Positions 24,676 through 34,258 of a stretch of 47,046 bases of DNA are shown here, one piece after another. Origin of the DNA: Tessaracoccus sp. SD287 (GTDB lineage Bacteria > Actinomycetota > Actinomycetes > Propionibacteriales > Propionibacteriaceae); NCBI RefSeq assembly GCF_017355265.1, contig NZ_JADIJQ010000022.1:1-47046 (forward strand), given 5' to 3'. The position numbers and the translations under genes were made by a program. The notes beneath the pieces are model-generated. The model saw only the letters and a program-made list of their open reading frames with translations. It did not search any database and was not told where the DNA came from. Position 1 is the stretch's first letter. Each line of letters opens with the position of its first letter.

Positions 24676-25500
24676 ATGACCGGCACCACCACCGACACCA
24701 CCAGCCACACCGACCTGGTCATCGGCGCATTGAGCGACGAGCAGGTCGAGCGCTACTTCGCCACCACCGACCGCGGTCGGGCCGCCGCCGCCCTGCGCGC
24801 CGAGCGTCGGGCCGACCTTGACTGCGACCACCCCGCCCAACCCGCCGAACTGCGCGAGGCCGAGCAGGCCTCGGCCGCCGCCGCCCCGGTGGCGCGGACG
24901 CTGGGCACGGTGCTGACGACGCTGTTCATGCTCACCGGGTGGGGGTTCCTGCTGATGGGTGGTGTGGGCATCGTGCTGGGTCTGCTGGACGGGGCGCGCA
25001 ACCCGTTCACCGGCCGCTGGCGGTTCACGGGGGCGGCGTCGGTCCTGGTGATCGGTTCGGCCGCCTGCCTGGCGCTGGCCTGCCTGCTGTGGGCCGTGCG
25101 GGAGGCGGTGGAGGCCCATGTCGACCGCGCCCGTGAAAAGGTGCTGGTCGCGTGGGCCGTCGAGCGGCCCGGCCAACTCGGCCGCGGCATCCCCGCCCTG
25201 CGGACCGACGCCGGCTCCGGTGTCATCGTGGTCCCACTGCTGCGGGTGGTGGCGGTGCTGCTCGGCGTCGGCGGAGTGTTCATCGCGCCGGTGGCCAAGG
25301 TCGCCGCACTGATCGCTCTGGGCACGCTCGACTGGGACTTCCTGCTGGTCATGCTGGGGCTGGCTGCCGTGGGACTGGTGGCGGTCACCCTGGCCTGGCT
25401 GCTGTGGCGGGCCACCGGTGTGCTGCGCGGCAGGGACCTGCGGCGCCGGCGTGCCCTGGCCGGACGGTTCGTCGCCGACCAGGACGCGGCTCAGCAGTAG
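24676..25500 (+). CDS. Hypothetical four-helix membrane protein
   Basis: 274 residues from ATG 24676 behind GAAGGGA; a TTG at 24658 overlapping the previous stop is an alternative. The N-terminal ~80 residues are soluble and charged (SDEQVERYF, AERRADLDCDHPAQPAELRE). Four hydrophobic segments follow: about LTTLFMLTGWGFLLMGGVGI, ASVLVIGSAACLALACLLW, VVPLLRVVAVLLGVGGVFI and FLLVMLGLAAVGLVAVTLAW. The family is not recognised. Tight coupling to the exporter suggests a joint role (inference). Confidence 0.75.
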   Translation: MTGTTTDTTSHTDLVIGALSDEQVERYFATTDRGRAAAALRAERRADLDCDHPAQPAELREAEQASAAAAPVARTLGTVLTTLFMLTGWGFLLMGGVGIVLGLLDGARNPFTGRWRFTGAASVLVIGSAACLALACLLWAVREAVEAHVDRAREKVLVAWAVERPGQLGRGIPALRTDAGSGVIVVPLLRVVAVLLGVGGVFIAPVAKVAALIALGTLDWDFLLVMLGLAAVGLVAVTLAWLLWRATGVLRGRDLRRRRALAGRFVADQDAAQQ

Positions 25501-25501
25501 C

Positions 25502-25924
25502 TCAGCGCCGGGTCGTGGCCTTGGGCCGGACGACCTTCTGCGCCTGCCAGTGGTCGGACACGTCGACCGGTGTGGTCAGTGCCATCCCGGCGGTGTTCAC
25601 ACCCTCGGCGATGTCCTGGGCGTTGACGTGGCCGGGACGCCCCACCTTCGGGGTCATCAACCAAATCACCCCCGTCGTGGACAGGTCGGTCAGTGAGTCG
25701 ACCAGACCGTCGGCGACGTCACCGTCCTCGTCGCGCCACCACAGCAGCACGGCGTCGACCGCCTCGACAGCCTCTTCGACCAGGTCGTCGTCGATGGCGT
25801 CCATCACCGCCGTCCGAAGTCCTTCGTCCACGTCGGCATCCCATCCGAGCTCCTGGACGGCCATTCCTTCAGTCAGACTCATTGCCGTCCGAACTCCAAG
25901 TTCCCGCTCTGTCGCGGCCACCAC
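25502..25924 (-). CDS. DUF3052 family protein
   Basis: 140 residues from GTG 25924, preceded by AGGAGGG at slightly long spacing; an ATG at 25975 without ribosome site is the alternative. DUF3052 signature: MAVQELGWDADVDEGLRTAV, DAVLLWWRDEDGDVADGLVD, TGVIWLMTPKVGRPGHV and a C-terminal WQAQKVVRPK. The family is restricted to actinobacteria and is often next to aceE, as here and near Rv2239c-Rv2241 of Mycobacterium tuberculosis. Function unknown. It is cytosolic and convergent with the 24676 gene. Confidence 0.87.
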   Translation of the reverse strand: MVAATERELGVRTAMSLTEGMAVQELGWDADVDEGLRTAVMDAIDDDLVEEAVEAVDAVLLWWRDEDGDVADGLVDSLTDLSTTGVIWLMTPKVGRPGHVNAQDIAEGVNTAGMALTTPVDVSDHWQAQKVVRPKATTRR

Positions 25925-26059
25925 CTGTGCCCAACCCTCCTGCTGCTGTCGTCCCCGCTGATCAGGGACATCCATTGTGGGAACCAGACTGCCAGAGATC
26001 GGACCCGACGCGAAAGACGGGGTCCACCCCAGCCGCCCAGCCGACCAACCCGTGGGACG

Positions 26060-26095
26060 CCACAGGGCCCGCCCCCGAGGGAGCGGACCCTGTGG
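26060..26095 (-). terminator. Terminator after aceE
   Basis: Stem CCACAGGG / CCCTGTGG (8 bp), one mismatch, then CCGC/GCGG (4 bp) and a 10-nt loop, 19 bp beyond the aceE stop. No U-run follows on the minus strand. Confidence 0.55.
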
Positions 26096-26113
26096 TGATC
26101 GGCGCAGAGCGAC

Positions 26114-28876
26114 TCAGGCGTCGCCGCCGGCGGTCCCCGAGGTGCCGGCGTTCACGTCCAGCAGCTTGTACTTCTCGGCCGCCTGCTGCGCCCACTCGGC
26201 AGGGACCTCGCCGCGCTTGGCGAGCAACTGCAGGGTGCGCACCGCCAACGACGGACCGTCGATGTGCAGGTGGCGGCGGGCCGCGGCGCGGGTGTCGGAG
26301 AAGCCGAAGCCGTCGGCACCCAACGAGGCGAAGTCGCCGGGCACCCACTGGGCGATCTGGTCCTGGACCTGGCGCATGTAGTCGCTGACGGCCAGCACCG
26401 GGCCGGGACGATCCTGCAGCGCCTGGGTGACGTAGGGCACCCGGTTCCCCTCGGTGGGGTGCAGGAACGCCTGCTCGTCGCAGATCATGGCCTCGCGGCG
26501 CAGCTCGGACCAGCTGGTGACCGACCAGACGTCGGCGACCACCCCGAAGTCCTGCTTGAGCAGCTCCTGGGCCTCCAGGGCCCACGGCAGACCCACGCCG
26601 GAGGCGAGCAGCTGGGCGCGGCGCGCGTCCTCACCGACACCCTCGAAGCTGCCCTCCTTGAACAGGTACATGCCCTTGAGCAGGCCCTCGACGTCCAGGT
26701 TCTCCGGCTCGGCGGGCTGCTGCATCGGCTCGTTGTACATGGTCAGGTAGTAGATGACGTCCTCGGCGTTCTCGCCGTACATCCGGCGCAGGCCGTCCTG
26801 CATGATGTGCGCGATCTCGTAGCCGAAGGCCGGGTCGTAGGCCAGCACCGCCGGGTTGGTGGCAGCCATCAGCGGCGAGTGGCCGTCCATGTGCTGGGTG
26901 CCCTCACCGGTCAGGGTGGTCTTGCCTGCGGTGGCACCGATCAGGAAGCCGCGCGACAACTGGTCGGCGGCCGCCCAGATGAAGTCGGCGGTGCGCTGGA
27001 AACCAAACATCGAGTAGAAGATGTAGATCGGCACCATCGGCACGCCGTGGGTGGCGTAGGCCGAGCCGGCAGCGGTGAAGGCCGCGACCGAACCAGCCTC
27101 GTTGATGCCGGTGTGCAGGATCTGCCCGTTGGTGGCCTCACGGTAGGCGAGCATCAGCTCGTGGTCGACCGGGGTGTAGTTCTGGCCGTGCGGGTTGTAG
27201 ATCTTGATCGTCGGGAAGAACGAGTCCATGCCGAAGGTGCGGGCCTCGTCAGGAATGATCGGCACGACGTGCGGGGCGAACTCCTTGTCCCGCATCAGGT
27301 CCTTCAGCAGCCGGACGAAGGCCATCGTGGTGGCAATCTTCTGGTTGCCCGACCCCTTCTTGACGCTGGCGTAGGACTTGTCCTCGGGCAGCTTGATCGG
27401 CTTGGGCTTCTCGCGGCGCTCGGGCAGGCTCCCGCCCAGTTCGGCGCGGCGCGCCTTCATGAACTTGATCCGCGGGTCGTCGTTGCCGGGGTGGTAGTAC
27501 GGGGCCGCGTACGGATCCTCCTCCAGCACCTTGTCGCTGATCGGGATGCGCAGCCGGTCACGGAAGTTCTTCAGGTCCTCCAGCGACAGCTTCTTCATCT
27601 GGTGGGTTGCGTTGCGTCCGGCGAAGTGCTTGCCCACCATGTAGCCCTTGATGGTCTGGGCCAGGATCACGGTGGGGGCACCGGTGAACTCGGTGGCGCT
27701 CTTGTAGGCCGCGTAGACCTTCTGGTAGTCGTGACCACCACGCGAGAGGCGCCAGATGCGCTCGTCGGACCAGTCGCGGACCATGGCAGCAGTCCGGGGG
27801 TCACGGTTGAAGAAGTGCTCGCGCACGTAGGCGCCGTCGTTGGCCTTGTAGGTCTGGTAGTCGCCGTCGGTGGTGGCGTTCATCAGGTTGACCAGGGCGC
27901 CGTCGGTGTCCTGGGACAGCAGCTCGTCCCACTCGCGACCCCAGATGACCTTGATGACGTTCCAGCCGGCGCCGCGGAAGAATGCCTCGAGCTCCTGGAT
28001 GATCTTGCCGTTGCCACGGACCGGACCGTCGAGACGCTGCAGGTTGCAGTTGATCACGAAGTTCAGGTTGTCGAGTTCCTCGTTGGCCGCCAGCTGCAGG
28101 AAGCCGCGCGATTCGGGCTCGTCCATCTCGCCGTCGCCAAGGAAGGCCCACACGTTCTGCTGTGAGGTGTCCTTGATGCCGCGGTTGTGCAGGTAGCGGT
28201 TGAACTGCGCCTGGTAGATCGCGTTCATGGGGCCGATGCCCATCGACACGGTGGGGAACTCCCAGAAGTCGGGCATCTGGCGGGGGTGCGGGTAGGAGGG
28301 CAGGCCGTAGGGCTTGCCGTCCTTGAGCGCCGAGAACTCCTGGCGGAAGCCGTCCATGCGCTTCTCGTCGAGGCGACCCTCGAGGAAGGCGCGGGCGTAC
28401 ATGCCGGGGCTGGCGTGGCCCTGGAAGAAGATCTGGTCGCCGCCGCCGGGGTGGTCCTTGCCGCGCCAGAAGTGGTTCATGCCCACCTCGTACAGGGTGG
28501 CCGCCGAGGCGTAGGTGGAAATGTGGCCGCCGACGCTGATGTGGGGGCGCTGGGCGCGGTGCACCATGATGGCGGCGTTCCAGCGCAGCATCCTGCGCAC
28601 CTGCAGTTCCATGTCCTCGTCGCCGGGGTACTCGGGTTCCTGCCCCGGGGCGATGGTGTTCACGTAATCGGTGCTGGTCAGCGACGGGACACCGATCTGG
28701 CGCTCGCGGGAGCGTTCCAGCAGCCGCAGCATCAGGTAGCGCGCACGGTTGCGGCCACCACTTTCAATGGCGCCCTCGAGCGAATCCATCCATTCCCGGG
28801 TCTCCTCCGGATCGGTGTCCGGCAGGTTCGTCGGGAGGCCGTTCAGGATCGGGCCAACTTCATCGCGTTGCCTCAC
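26114..28876 (-). CDS. aceE: Pyruvate dehydrogenase E1, homodimeric type
   Basis: 920 residues from GTG 28876, chosen for AAAGGA 8 nt upstream and because the family length is ~890-930; the open frame upstream to 29056 is antisense to the GNAT gene. The thiamine-diphosphate motif is [13 protein letters not shown]...NCN (about residues 240-275). Other AceE marks are [34 protein letters not shown] and [17 protein letters not shown]. It decarboxylates pyruvate and passes acetyl groups to the E2 lipoyl domain. This supplies acetyl-CoA that the nearby fab genes consume. E2 and E3 are not in this window. Confidence 0.96.
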   Translation of the reverse strand: MRQRDEVGPILNGLPTNLPDTDPEETREWMDSLEGAIESGGRNRARYLMLRLLERSRERQIGVPSLTSTDYVNTIAPGQEPEYPGDEDMELQVRRMLRWNAAIMVHRAQRPHISVGGHISTYASAATLYEVGMNHFWRGKDHPGGGDQIFFQGHASPGMYARAFLEGRLDEKRMDGFRQEFSALKDGKPYGLPSYPHPRQMPDFWEFPTVSMGIGPMNAIYQAQFNRYLHNRGIKDTSQQNVWAFLGDGEMDEPESRGFLQLAANEELDNLNFVINCNLQRLDGPVRGNGKIIQELEAFFRGAGWNVIKVIWGREWDELLSQDTDGALVNLMNATTDGDYQTYKANDGAYVREHFFNRDPRTAAMVRDWSDERIWRLSRGGHDYQKVYAAYKSATEFTGAPTVILAQTIKGYMVGKHFAGRNATHQMKKLSLEDLKNFRDRLRIPISDKVLEEDPYAAPYYHPGNDDPRIKFMKARRAELGGSLPERREKPKPIKLPEDKSYASVKKGSGNQKIATTMAFVRLLKDLMRDKEFAPHVVPIIPDEARTFGMDSFFPTIKIYNPHGQNYTPVDHELMLAYREATNGQILHTGINEAGSVAAFTAAGSAYATHGVPMVPIYIFYSMFGFQRTADFIWAAADQLSRGFLIGATAGKTTLTGEGTQHMDGHSPLMAATNPAVLAYDPAFGYEIAHIMQDGLRRMYGENAEDVIYYLTMYNEPMQQPAEPENLDVEGLLKGMYLFKEGSFEGVGEDARRAQLLASGVGLPWALEAQELLKQDFGVVADVWSVTSWSELRREAMICDEQAFLHPTEGNRVPYVTQALQDRPGPVLAVSDYMRQVQDQIAQWVPGDFASLGADGFGFSDTRAAARRHLHIDGPSLAVRTLQLLAKRGEVPAEWAQQAAEKYKLLDVNAGTSGTAGGDA

Positions 28877-28967
28877 GCTCGCAGTCCTTTCATCGTGACT
28901 GCCGTTCAGCCTACCCGTGGGGTCCTTTGCGGTGCCAACGCCCCGAGAAACCGCCACACTGATTGCC

Positions 28968-29480
28968 ATGTCGACCATGGAGTTCCGCCCGGCCCGCGCC
29001 GAGGAGTGGGAGCAGGCCCGCGACCTGCGCCTCGAGATGCTGGCCGACACCCCCATTGCCTACCTGCAGACGTGGGACGACGCTGCCGCGACCCCCGACG
29101 AGGTGTGGCGACGCCAGCACCAGGAGCGTCTGGCGATGCCGCGCACTGCCGCCGTCTTCGTGGCGGTCGACGGGCAGGGACGCTGGCGCGGGCAGGCTGC
29201 CACCATGGTCAACGTGTTCAGTCGCCCGGTGCGGGTGTGGCTGGGTGCCGTCTACCTGGCACCCGAGGTGCGTGGCAGCGGTGCTGCCGAGCGGCTGGTG
29301 GGCCTGGCCGAGGACTGGACCCGTGAAAGCGGCCACGACGAGATCTTCCTCGAGGTCAATGAGCACAACCAGCGAGCGATCAGGTTCTATGAGCGCACTG
29401 GCTGGCGACTGACCGGCCAGCGGCGCCCCTACCCCCTGGACCCGACCATGGACGAGTTGGAGATGCGCAAGGCGCTGTGA
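28968..29480 (+). CDS. GNAT-family N-acetyltransferase
   Basis: 170 residues from ATG 28968; ATG 28977 is also possible. GNAT fold: [20 protein letters not shown], then [20 protein letters not shown], with the acetyl-CoA loop motif [10 protein letters not shown] (R-G-x-G variant of Q/RxxGxG/A), and [20 protein letters not shown]. The substrate is unknown. CACACT lies 7 nt before the ATG and could be a leaderless promoter. Divergent from aceE with 91 bp between starts. Confidence 0.9.
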   Translation: MSTMEFRPARAEEWEQARDLRLEMLADTPIAYLQTWDDAAATPDEVWRRQHQERLAMPRTAAVFVAVDGQGRWRGQAATMVNVFSRPVRVWLGAVYLAPEVRGSGAAERLVGLAEDWTRESGHDEIFLEVNEHNQRAIRFYERTGWRLTGQRRPYPLDPTMDELEMRKAL

Positions 29481-29503
29481 ACCCTTTCGCGTCACGCGGG
29501 TGC

Positions 29504-30538
29504 TCAGCGGGAGGTGAACTCGAGCAGACGGTCGAGCGGCCAGGTGGTGATGATCCGGTCGGGGTCGATGCCCTGGGCCTCGGCGCGGGCAGCCCCGTAC
29601 TGCAGGAAGTCGAGCTGGCCGGGGGCATGGGCGTCGGTGTCGATGCTGAACAGGCAGCCCATCTCGTCAGCCAGCGCCAGCAGGTCGTCGGGCGGGTCGC
29701 AGCGCTCGGGCCGGGAGTTGATCTCGACGGCCACGGAGTAGTCGATGCAGGCCTGGAAGACCAGTTCCGCGTCGAACCGGGACTGGTCACGGGTGCCGCG
29801 TCCGCCCTCGACCAGACGCCCGGTGCAGTGGCCCAGCACGTTGGTGCGGGGGTGGGCGATGGCAGTGACCATCCGGCGGGTCATGGCGTCGGGGTCCATC
29901 TTCAGCTTGGAGTGCACCGAGGCCACCACCACGTCCAACTGGTCGAGCAGCTCGGGGGTCTGGTCCAGCGTGCCGTCGTCGAGGATGTCGACCTCAATGC
30001 CCCGCAGGATGCGCACCTGACGGGTGGCCTGCACCTGCTCGATCTCGGCCCACTGTTGCTGCAGGCGTTCGGGGCTGAGGCCGTTGGCGACCCGCAGTCG
30101 GGGCGAGTGGTCGGTGATGGCCTGGTACTCGCGGCCCAGGCGTTCAGCGACGGCCACCATCTCGGCCAGGGGTGAACCGCCGTCGGACCACAGGGTGTGG
30201 CTGTGCAGGTCACCCCTCAGCAGACCGAACAGGTCGGACGTGGCCAGCGGGATCGCGCCGGCACTGCGCAGGGCCGTCAGCGTGTCGGCCACTCCCCCGT
30301 CCAGCGCCGCCGTGATCACCGCACCCGTCGACTTGCCCACGCCGGCCACCTGCTGGACCCCACCGGGTGACTCGTGCAGCAGGACGAGGTCCTCGGGGTC
30401 CAGTCCGGCGATGGCGTCCGCGGCCTTGCGGTAGGCCTCGACGCGGCGGGTCTCCTGCCGGGAGCGCTCCATCCAGAATGCGGTCTCGCGCAGGTGGTCG
30501 ACGGCGGTGGCGGCCAGGGTGGCCGGGGTGGTGCTCAT
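29504..30538 (-). CDS. PHP-domain phosphoesterase with helix-hairpin-helix
   Basis: 344 residues from ATG 30538, supported by a leaderless-type -10 box. The N-terminal ~90 residues resemble the Pol X 8-kDa/HhH region (YRKAADAIAGLDPEDLVLLH, VQQVAGVGKSTGAVI). The PHP domain follows with metal-binding motifs: GDLHSHTLWSDGG, ITDHSP, GIEVDI, VVVASVHSKL, IAHPRTNVLGH and SIDTDAHAP. It looks like the C-terminal exonuclease part of bacterial PolX without the polymerase palm. A role in DNA repair or phosphate-ester hydrolysis is likely but unproven. Confidence 0.88.
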   Translation of the reverse strand: MSTTPATLAATAVDHLRETAFWMERSRQETRRVEAYRKAADAIAGLDPEDLVLLHESPGGVQQVAGVGKSTGAVITAALDGGVADTLTALRSAGAIPLATSDLFGLLRGDLHSHTLWSDGGSPLAEMVAVAERLGREYQAITDHSPRLRVANGLSPERLQQQWAEIEQVQATRQVRILRGIEVDILDDGTLDQTPELLDQLDVVVASVHSKLKMDPDAMTRRMVTAIAHPRTNVLGHCTGRLVEGGRGTRDQSRFDAELVFQACIDYSVAVEINSRPERCDPPDDLLALADEMGCLFSIDTDAHAPGQLDFLQYGAARAEAQGIDPDRIITTWPLDRLLEFTSR

Positions 30539-30544
30539 CACCGC

Positions 30545-30550
30545 AGCCTA
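30545..30550 (-). promoter_or_regulatory. -10 box, predicted leaderless start of PHP gene
   Basis: TAGGCT on the minus strand ends 6 nt before ATG 30538, arguing for that start and a leaderless mRNA. Confidence 0.6.
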
Positions 30551-30571
30551 GGTGGTGGCCGCGCCGCTGGG

Positions 30572-30603
30572 CGTGTTGACGTCGTCGCCGGGTCGTGTTG
30601 ACG
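30572..30603 (+). repeat. Direct repeat CGTGTTGACG before the sigma gene
   Basis: CGTGTTGACG occurs at 30572-30581 and 30594-30603, 22 bp apart (about two helical turns), 45-75 bp upstream of the sigma-factor ATG. It could be a double binding site or contain -35 elements. Confidence 0.5.
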
Positions 30604-30647
30604 AAACTGCTGCCCGGACCCGTCCATACTCAGTGAAGGGGGTGGAC

Positions 30648-31127
30648 ATGGAGCCCGAGGCCTACGCCGAACTGGTCCGCAGTGAGCAGGCCGGCCTGCT
30701 GCGGCTGGCCTGGGCGCTCACCCGCGACACCCATCTGGCCCATGACCTGGCGCAGGAGACGCTGGTCCGGGGCTTTGTGAAGCGACGCCTGGTCGAGAAG
30801 GCCGACTCGCCGCGTGCCTACCTGCGCACGATCATGCTCAACCTGTGGCGGGGACGACGTCCGCGACCCGAGCATCCTGCCGACCACCCACCGGAGCGCC
30901 CCACCATCGATGGCCACCACCTCGAACGCGCCAGTCTGGCGGCGGCCCTGGCCACCTTGCCGCAACAGCAACGGGCGGTCGTGGCGCTGAGACACCTTGA
31001 CGACCTGTCCGTGCGGGAGACGGCCACCGTCCTGGGTTGCAGTGAGCAGACCGTCACCACCCAGTGCTCTCGGGCGTTGGCGCGGCTGCGGACCCACACC
31101 GAGCTTGCTGACCTGCTGGAGGACTGA
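30648..31127 (+). CDS. ECF sigma factor (SigE-like family)
   Basis: 159 residues from ATG 30648, behind GAAGGGGGT. Region 2 is RLAWALTRDTHLAHDLAQET with LVRGFVKRRL; region 4 is ALATLPQQQRAVVALRHLDD and VRETATVLGCSEQTVTTQCS, ending in a short acidic tail. This is the layout of SigE-family ECF sigma factors of actinobacteria (SigE50-type). The downstream gene starts 3 bp after its stop and encodes a single-pass membrane protein, possibly its regulator. A 22-bp direct repeat stands upstream and may mark autoregulation. Confidence 0.93.
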   Translation: MEPEAYAELVRSEQAGLLRLAWALTRDTHLAHDLAQETLVRGFVKRRLVEKADSPRAYLRTIMLNLWRGRRPRPEHPADHPPERPTIDGHHLERASLAAALATLPQQQRAVVALRHLDDLSVRETATVLGCSEQTVTTQCSRALARLRTHTELADLLED

Positions 31128-31130
31128 ACC

Positions 31131-31766
31131 ATGCCCATCCTGAGAGACCTCGTTCCCGACATCGATCCGATTGACCCGATCGAGGTCGCCAACGCGGGGC
31201 GCCGGCGCCTGCTGCGTCACCGGGTCTTCGGCGCCGGTGCCGCTGCCGTGGTGGCGGTGGCTGCCTTCACCGTGGCAACCCAACTGGTGCCGGTGCGCGA
31301 CCAGGCGGTCCTTGCGACCACGGCCACCCCCAGCGCCACCGGGAGCCGGCTTGTGACCAGTCACCCCAGCACGTCAACCGACAGGTCAGCAGGTTCCCCC
31401 ACCTCGTTCCCCGCAGGCTGCCCGTCGCCGAAATCCACCCCCGGATTCGTCGAGATCCCTGCCTACACGGCGATGCTCTACTGGCACGGCAAGATCTACA
31501 CCCAGACGGACGAGCCCGGCACGCCTGGGGAGCGACTCGGAACGGTGCCCTGCAATATCGTCGAGATCCAGGATCGTGCCCGCCGGGTCTGGGATGGGCC
31601 TTGGCCGAACGGCTCCAGCACGATTGGCAAGGTCGGCGCACCCATCCACGTCCAGCAGGGCAGCGATCCAAATTGCGAGATCACCATGCCAGCCATCAGG
31701 GTCGGGCATCGACCCACCCCCACCGAGGCAGACGTCTGGCTGGTCTATCGCGCCAAGGACTGCTGA
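31131..31766 (+). CDS. Single-pass membrane protein coupled to sigma factor
   Basis: 211 residues. A short cytosolic N-terminus (about 40 residues, IDPIDPIEVANAGRRRLLRH) is followed by one membrane helix (FGAGAAAVVAVAAFTVATQL) and a Ser/Thr/Pro-rich linker. The extracytoplasmic domain has three cysteines (FPAGCPSP, TVPCNIV, SDPNCEI) and a terminal Cys (RAKDC). The position 3 bp after the sigma gene is that of an anti-sigma factor, but there is no recognisable zinc-finger (HxxxCxxC) anti-sigma domain. It may instead be a target or sensor. Family not recognised. Confidence 0.8.
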   Translation: MPILRDLVPDIDPIDPIEVANAGRRRLLRHRVFGAGAAAVVAVAAFTVATQLVPVRDQAVLATTATPSATGSRLVTSHPSTSTDRSAGSPTSFPAGCPSPKSTPGFVEIPAYTAMLYWHGKIYTQTDEPGTPGERLGTVPCNIVEIQDRARRVWDGPWPNGSSTIGKVGAPIHVQQGSDPNCEITMPAIRVGHRPTPTEADVWLVYRAKDC

Positions 31767-31849
31767 CCCGGCAGCCGGGGGGGTTCGACTGCCTGCTTCC
31801 TCGATATGCTCTGGTTCCACGGTGGAGGCTCGACCCGAGGAGGACCCGC

Positions 31850-33073
31850 ATGGCAGATCCCATTCCCGGGACGGCCCATGCCCTGGTGCCCTCGGCCCGC
31901 GCCCGCGTCGGCCTGTTGAAGCGGCTGGCCAGCGCGACCTCGCAGATGACCACGGCGGCCCTGGACGCCATGGAACAGCGGCTGCCCTGGTTCAACGAAC
32001 TCGGCGCCCAGGAACGGTCGTGGATCACCGTGGTGGCCCGCTCGGGCATTGACGGCTTCGTCGACTGGTTCGGCGCCGAGCCCGACGCCCCTGTCGCCGC
32101 CGGCTCGATGTTCGACGCGGCCCCCCGCGCCCTGACCCGCAAGATCACCCTGCAGCAGACCGTCGACCTCGTGCGCACCACCATCGCGGTGGTTGAGGAG
32201 CAGATCCAGACCGCCCTGCCCCGCGGCGACCGTGCGGTGCTGTCGACCGCGATCATCCACTACTCCCGCGAGGCTGCGTTCAGCGCCGCCGAGGTCTATG
32301 CCCGGGCCGCCGAGCAGCGTGGCACCTGGGACGCCCGCCTGGAGGCGCTGGTGGTCGACGCGGTCATGCGCGCCGAGACCGACGAGACGGTCGTCTCACG
32401 GGCCTCGACCCTGGGCTGGCAGTCACGGACGCCGGTCACCGTGGTCGTCGGCGCAGCCCCCAAGGACACCGCCAGCGCCGCCGAGGACGTGCGCCGCGAC
32501 GCCGACCGCCACCGGGTCAACGCGCTGACCGCCGTCCAGGGGGAACGACTGGTGGTGATCCTGTCCAGCAAGGACCTGGAGGTGGGTCCCGGCTCGGCGG
32601 AACGTGCCGTCACCCTGGCCCGACGCTTCAAGGCCCGATTCGGCAGCGGCCCGATCGTGGTCGGTCCCGTCGTCGATGACCTGGTCGACGCCTCACTCTC
32701 GGCGCGTGCGGCCATGTCCGGCCACCGGGTGGCGCCGGCCTGGCCCGAGGGCCCCGACGTCATCACCGCCATGGACCTGCTGCCCGAACGCGCCCTGTCC
32801 GGCGACGGCCACGCCCGGCGCATCCTGGCCCAGGACATCTACGAGCCCCTGGCCGCGGCCGGTGGTGACCTGTTGGAGACCTGCGCCAGCTTCCTCGACC
32901 ACGGCTGTTCGGTCGAGGCCAGCGCCCGGGCCCTGTTCGTCCACGCCAACACCGTGCGGTACCGCCTCAAGCGCATCCAGGACGTGACGACCTACTCCCC
33001 CGCCGACCCGCGCGACGCCTACGTCCTGCGTCTGGCCATCACTCTGGGACGGCTCAGCAGGGGCCGTTCCTGA
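31850..33073 (+). CDS. fasR: PucR-type regulator, FasR-like activator of fab genes
   Basis: 407 residues from ATG 31850 behind GAGGAGG. The C-terminus carries the PucR helix-turn-helix: LLETCASFLDHGCSVEASAR then ALFVHANTVRYRLKRI and DAYVLRLAITLGRL. The N-terminal part has the conserved segment WFNELGAQERSWITVVARSG. It lies immediately upstream of fabD-fabH-acpP-fabF in the same direction. In Streptomyces coelicolor the PucR-like FasR at this position activates that operon; the same role is inferred here. Rv2242 of M. tuberculosis lies similarly between aceE and fabD. Confidence 0.9.
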   Translation: MADPIPGTAHALVPSARARVGLLKRLASATSQMTTAALDAMEQRLPWFNELGAQERSWITVVARSGIDGFVDWFGAEPDAPVAAGSMFDAAPRALTRKITLQQTVDLVRTTIAVVEEQIQTALPRGDRAVLSTAIIHYSREAAFSAAEVYARAAEQRGTWDARLEALVVDAVMRAETDETVVSRASTLGWQSRTPVTVVVGAAPKDTASAAEDVRRDADRHRVNALTAVQGERLVVILSSKDLEVGPGSAERAVTLARRFKARFGSGPIVVGPVVDDLVDASLSARAAMSGHRVAPAWPEGPDVITAMDLLPERALSGDGHARRILAQDIYEPLAAAGGDLLETCASFLDHGCSVEASARALFVHANTVRYRLKRIQDVTTYSPADPRDAYVLRLAITLGRLSRGRS

Positions 33074-33177
33074 GAAACCGCCCTCGCGCAGCGTCGCCCG
33101 TGGCGTCCGCCACCAGCGGTTTTGTGCGTTTCGCGAGGAACGTGGCCACCACCCCCCGCACCAGCCAGACGGGCGTC

Positions 33178-33194
33178 TTGTGGGAACCCCACAA
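33178..33194. promoter_or_regulatory. Inverted repeat upstream of fabD
   Basis: TTGTGGG-AAC-CCCACAA, a perfect 7-3-7 inverted repeat. A possible -10 (TACTGT at 33215) lies about 20 bp downstream. It is a candidate site for the FasR-like protein or another fab regulator. Confidence 0.45.
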
Positions 33195-33261
33195 CCGGCC
33201 GCTCTCAGATTTCGTACTGTTGGAGCCCTCCCCGGACGCCTCGAAAGGGCAGAGTGGAGGC

Positions 33262-34257
33262 GTGCTTGCAATCGTCGCGCCCGGTCAGGGCTCCCAGACT
33301 CCGGGTTTCCTGACCCCCTGGCTGGAACTGCCCTCCTTCGCCAACCGTCTGGACTGGCTGGGCACGGTGACCGGCATGGACCTGGTGCACTACGGCACCG
33401 AGGCTGACGCCGACACCATTCGTGACACCGCCATCGCTCAGCCCCTGCTCGTCGCCGCCGGTGCCCTGGCGGCGCTGGAGATGTTCCCGCATCCGTCCAG
33501 CGCTTTCGGGCGGATCGACCTGGTGGCTGGCCACAGCGTCGGCGAACTGACCGCGGCCGCCGGTGCCGGCATTCTGAGCGTCGAGGCCGCGATGGTCCTG
33601 GTCCGTGAGCGGGGCGCCCTGATGGCCGAGGCCGCGAAGCTGCGCCACACGTCGATGACCGCGGTGATCGGCGGTGACCGGGACGAGGTGCTCGCCGCGA
33701 TCCAGACGGCCGGCCTGACGCCGGCCAACAACAACGGCTCGGGACAGATCGTGGCTGCCGGCACCGTCGAGGAACTCGCGGTACTGGCCGAGAACCCGCC
33801 GAAGCGCGCCCGCCTCATCCCGCTCAGCGTCGCCGGTGCCTTCCACACCCGGCACATGCAGCCCGCCGTCGACCGGCTCAGCACTTTGGCCAGGGCCGTC
33901 TCGACACACGACCCGCGCCTGCCGATCCTCAGCAACCGTGACGGGCAGGTCGTCGACAGCGGGGTCGAGTACCTGGAGCGGATGGTCAACCAGGTCGCCA
34001 ACCCGGTGCGCTGGGACCTGTGCATGCAGACCATGGGTGAGCTTGGCATCACCGGCATGCTTGAGCTGCCGCCGGCCGGTACCCTGACGGGCATCGCCAA
34101 GCGGAACCTCAAGGGTGTCGCCCTGTTCAGCCTGAACACCCCCGACCAGCTCGACGATGCCCGAGCCTTCGTCGCCGAACACGGCGGCGCCGGCCCCGAG
34201 GCGTCCCAGGGACCGCTCCGCGGCCAGGACCCTGCCACCACCACCGACGAGGACTGA
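33262..34257 (+). CDS. fabD: Malonyl-CoA:ACP acyltransferase FabD
   Basis: 331 residues from GTG 33262 ([16 protein letters not shown]). The ribosome site GGAGG is only 1 nt from the GTG, so the exact start is uncertain, but the conserved N-terminus begins here. The nucleophile motif GHSVGE places Ser at residue 92, as in E. coli Fab[12 protein letters not shown] supplies the conserved Arg, and [12 protein letters not shown] the catalytic His. FabD loads malonyl groups onto acyl carrier protein for fatty-acid elongation. First gene of the fab cluster; its stop is 1 nt before the fabH GTG. Confidence 0.96.
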   Translation: MLAIVAPGQGSQTPGFLTPWLELPSFANRLDWLGTVTGMDLVHYGTEADADTIRDTAIAQPLLVAAGALAALEMFPHPSSAFGRIDLVAGHSVGELTAAAGAGILSVEAAMVLVRERGALMAEAAKLRHTSMTAVIGGDRDEVLAAIQTAGLTPANNNGSGQIVAAGTVEELAVLAENPPKRARLIPLSVAGAFHTRHMQPAVDRLSTLARAVSTHDPRLPILSNRDGQVVDSGVEYLERMVNQVANPVRWDLCMQTMGELGITGMLELPPAGTLTGIAKRNLKGVALFSLNTPDQLDDARAFVAEHGGAGPEASQGPLRGQDPATTTDED

Positions 34258-34258
34258 C

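Noticed and set aside
31767..31800. Terminator CCCGG-CAG-CCGGG after the sigma-linked gene
   Set aside because: Only a 5-bp stem followed by G-rich sequence, not a U-run.
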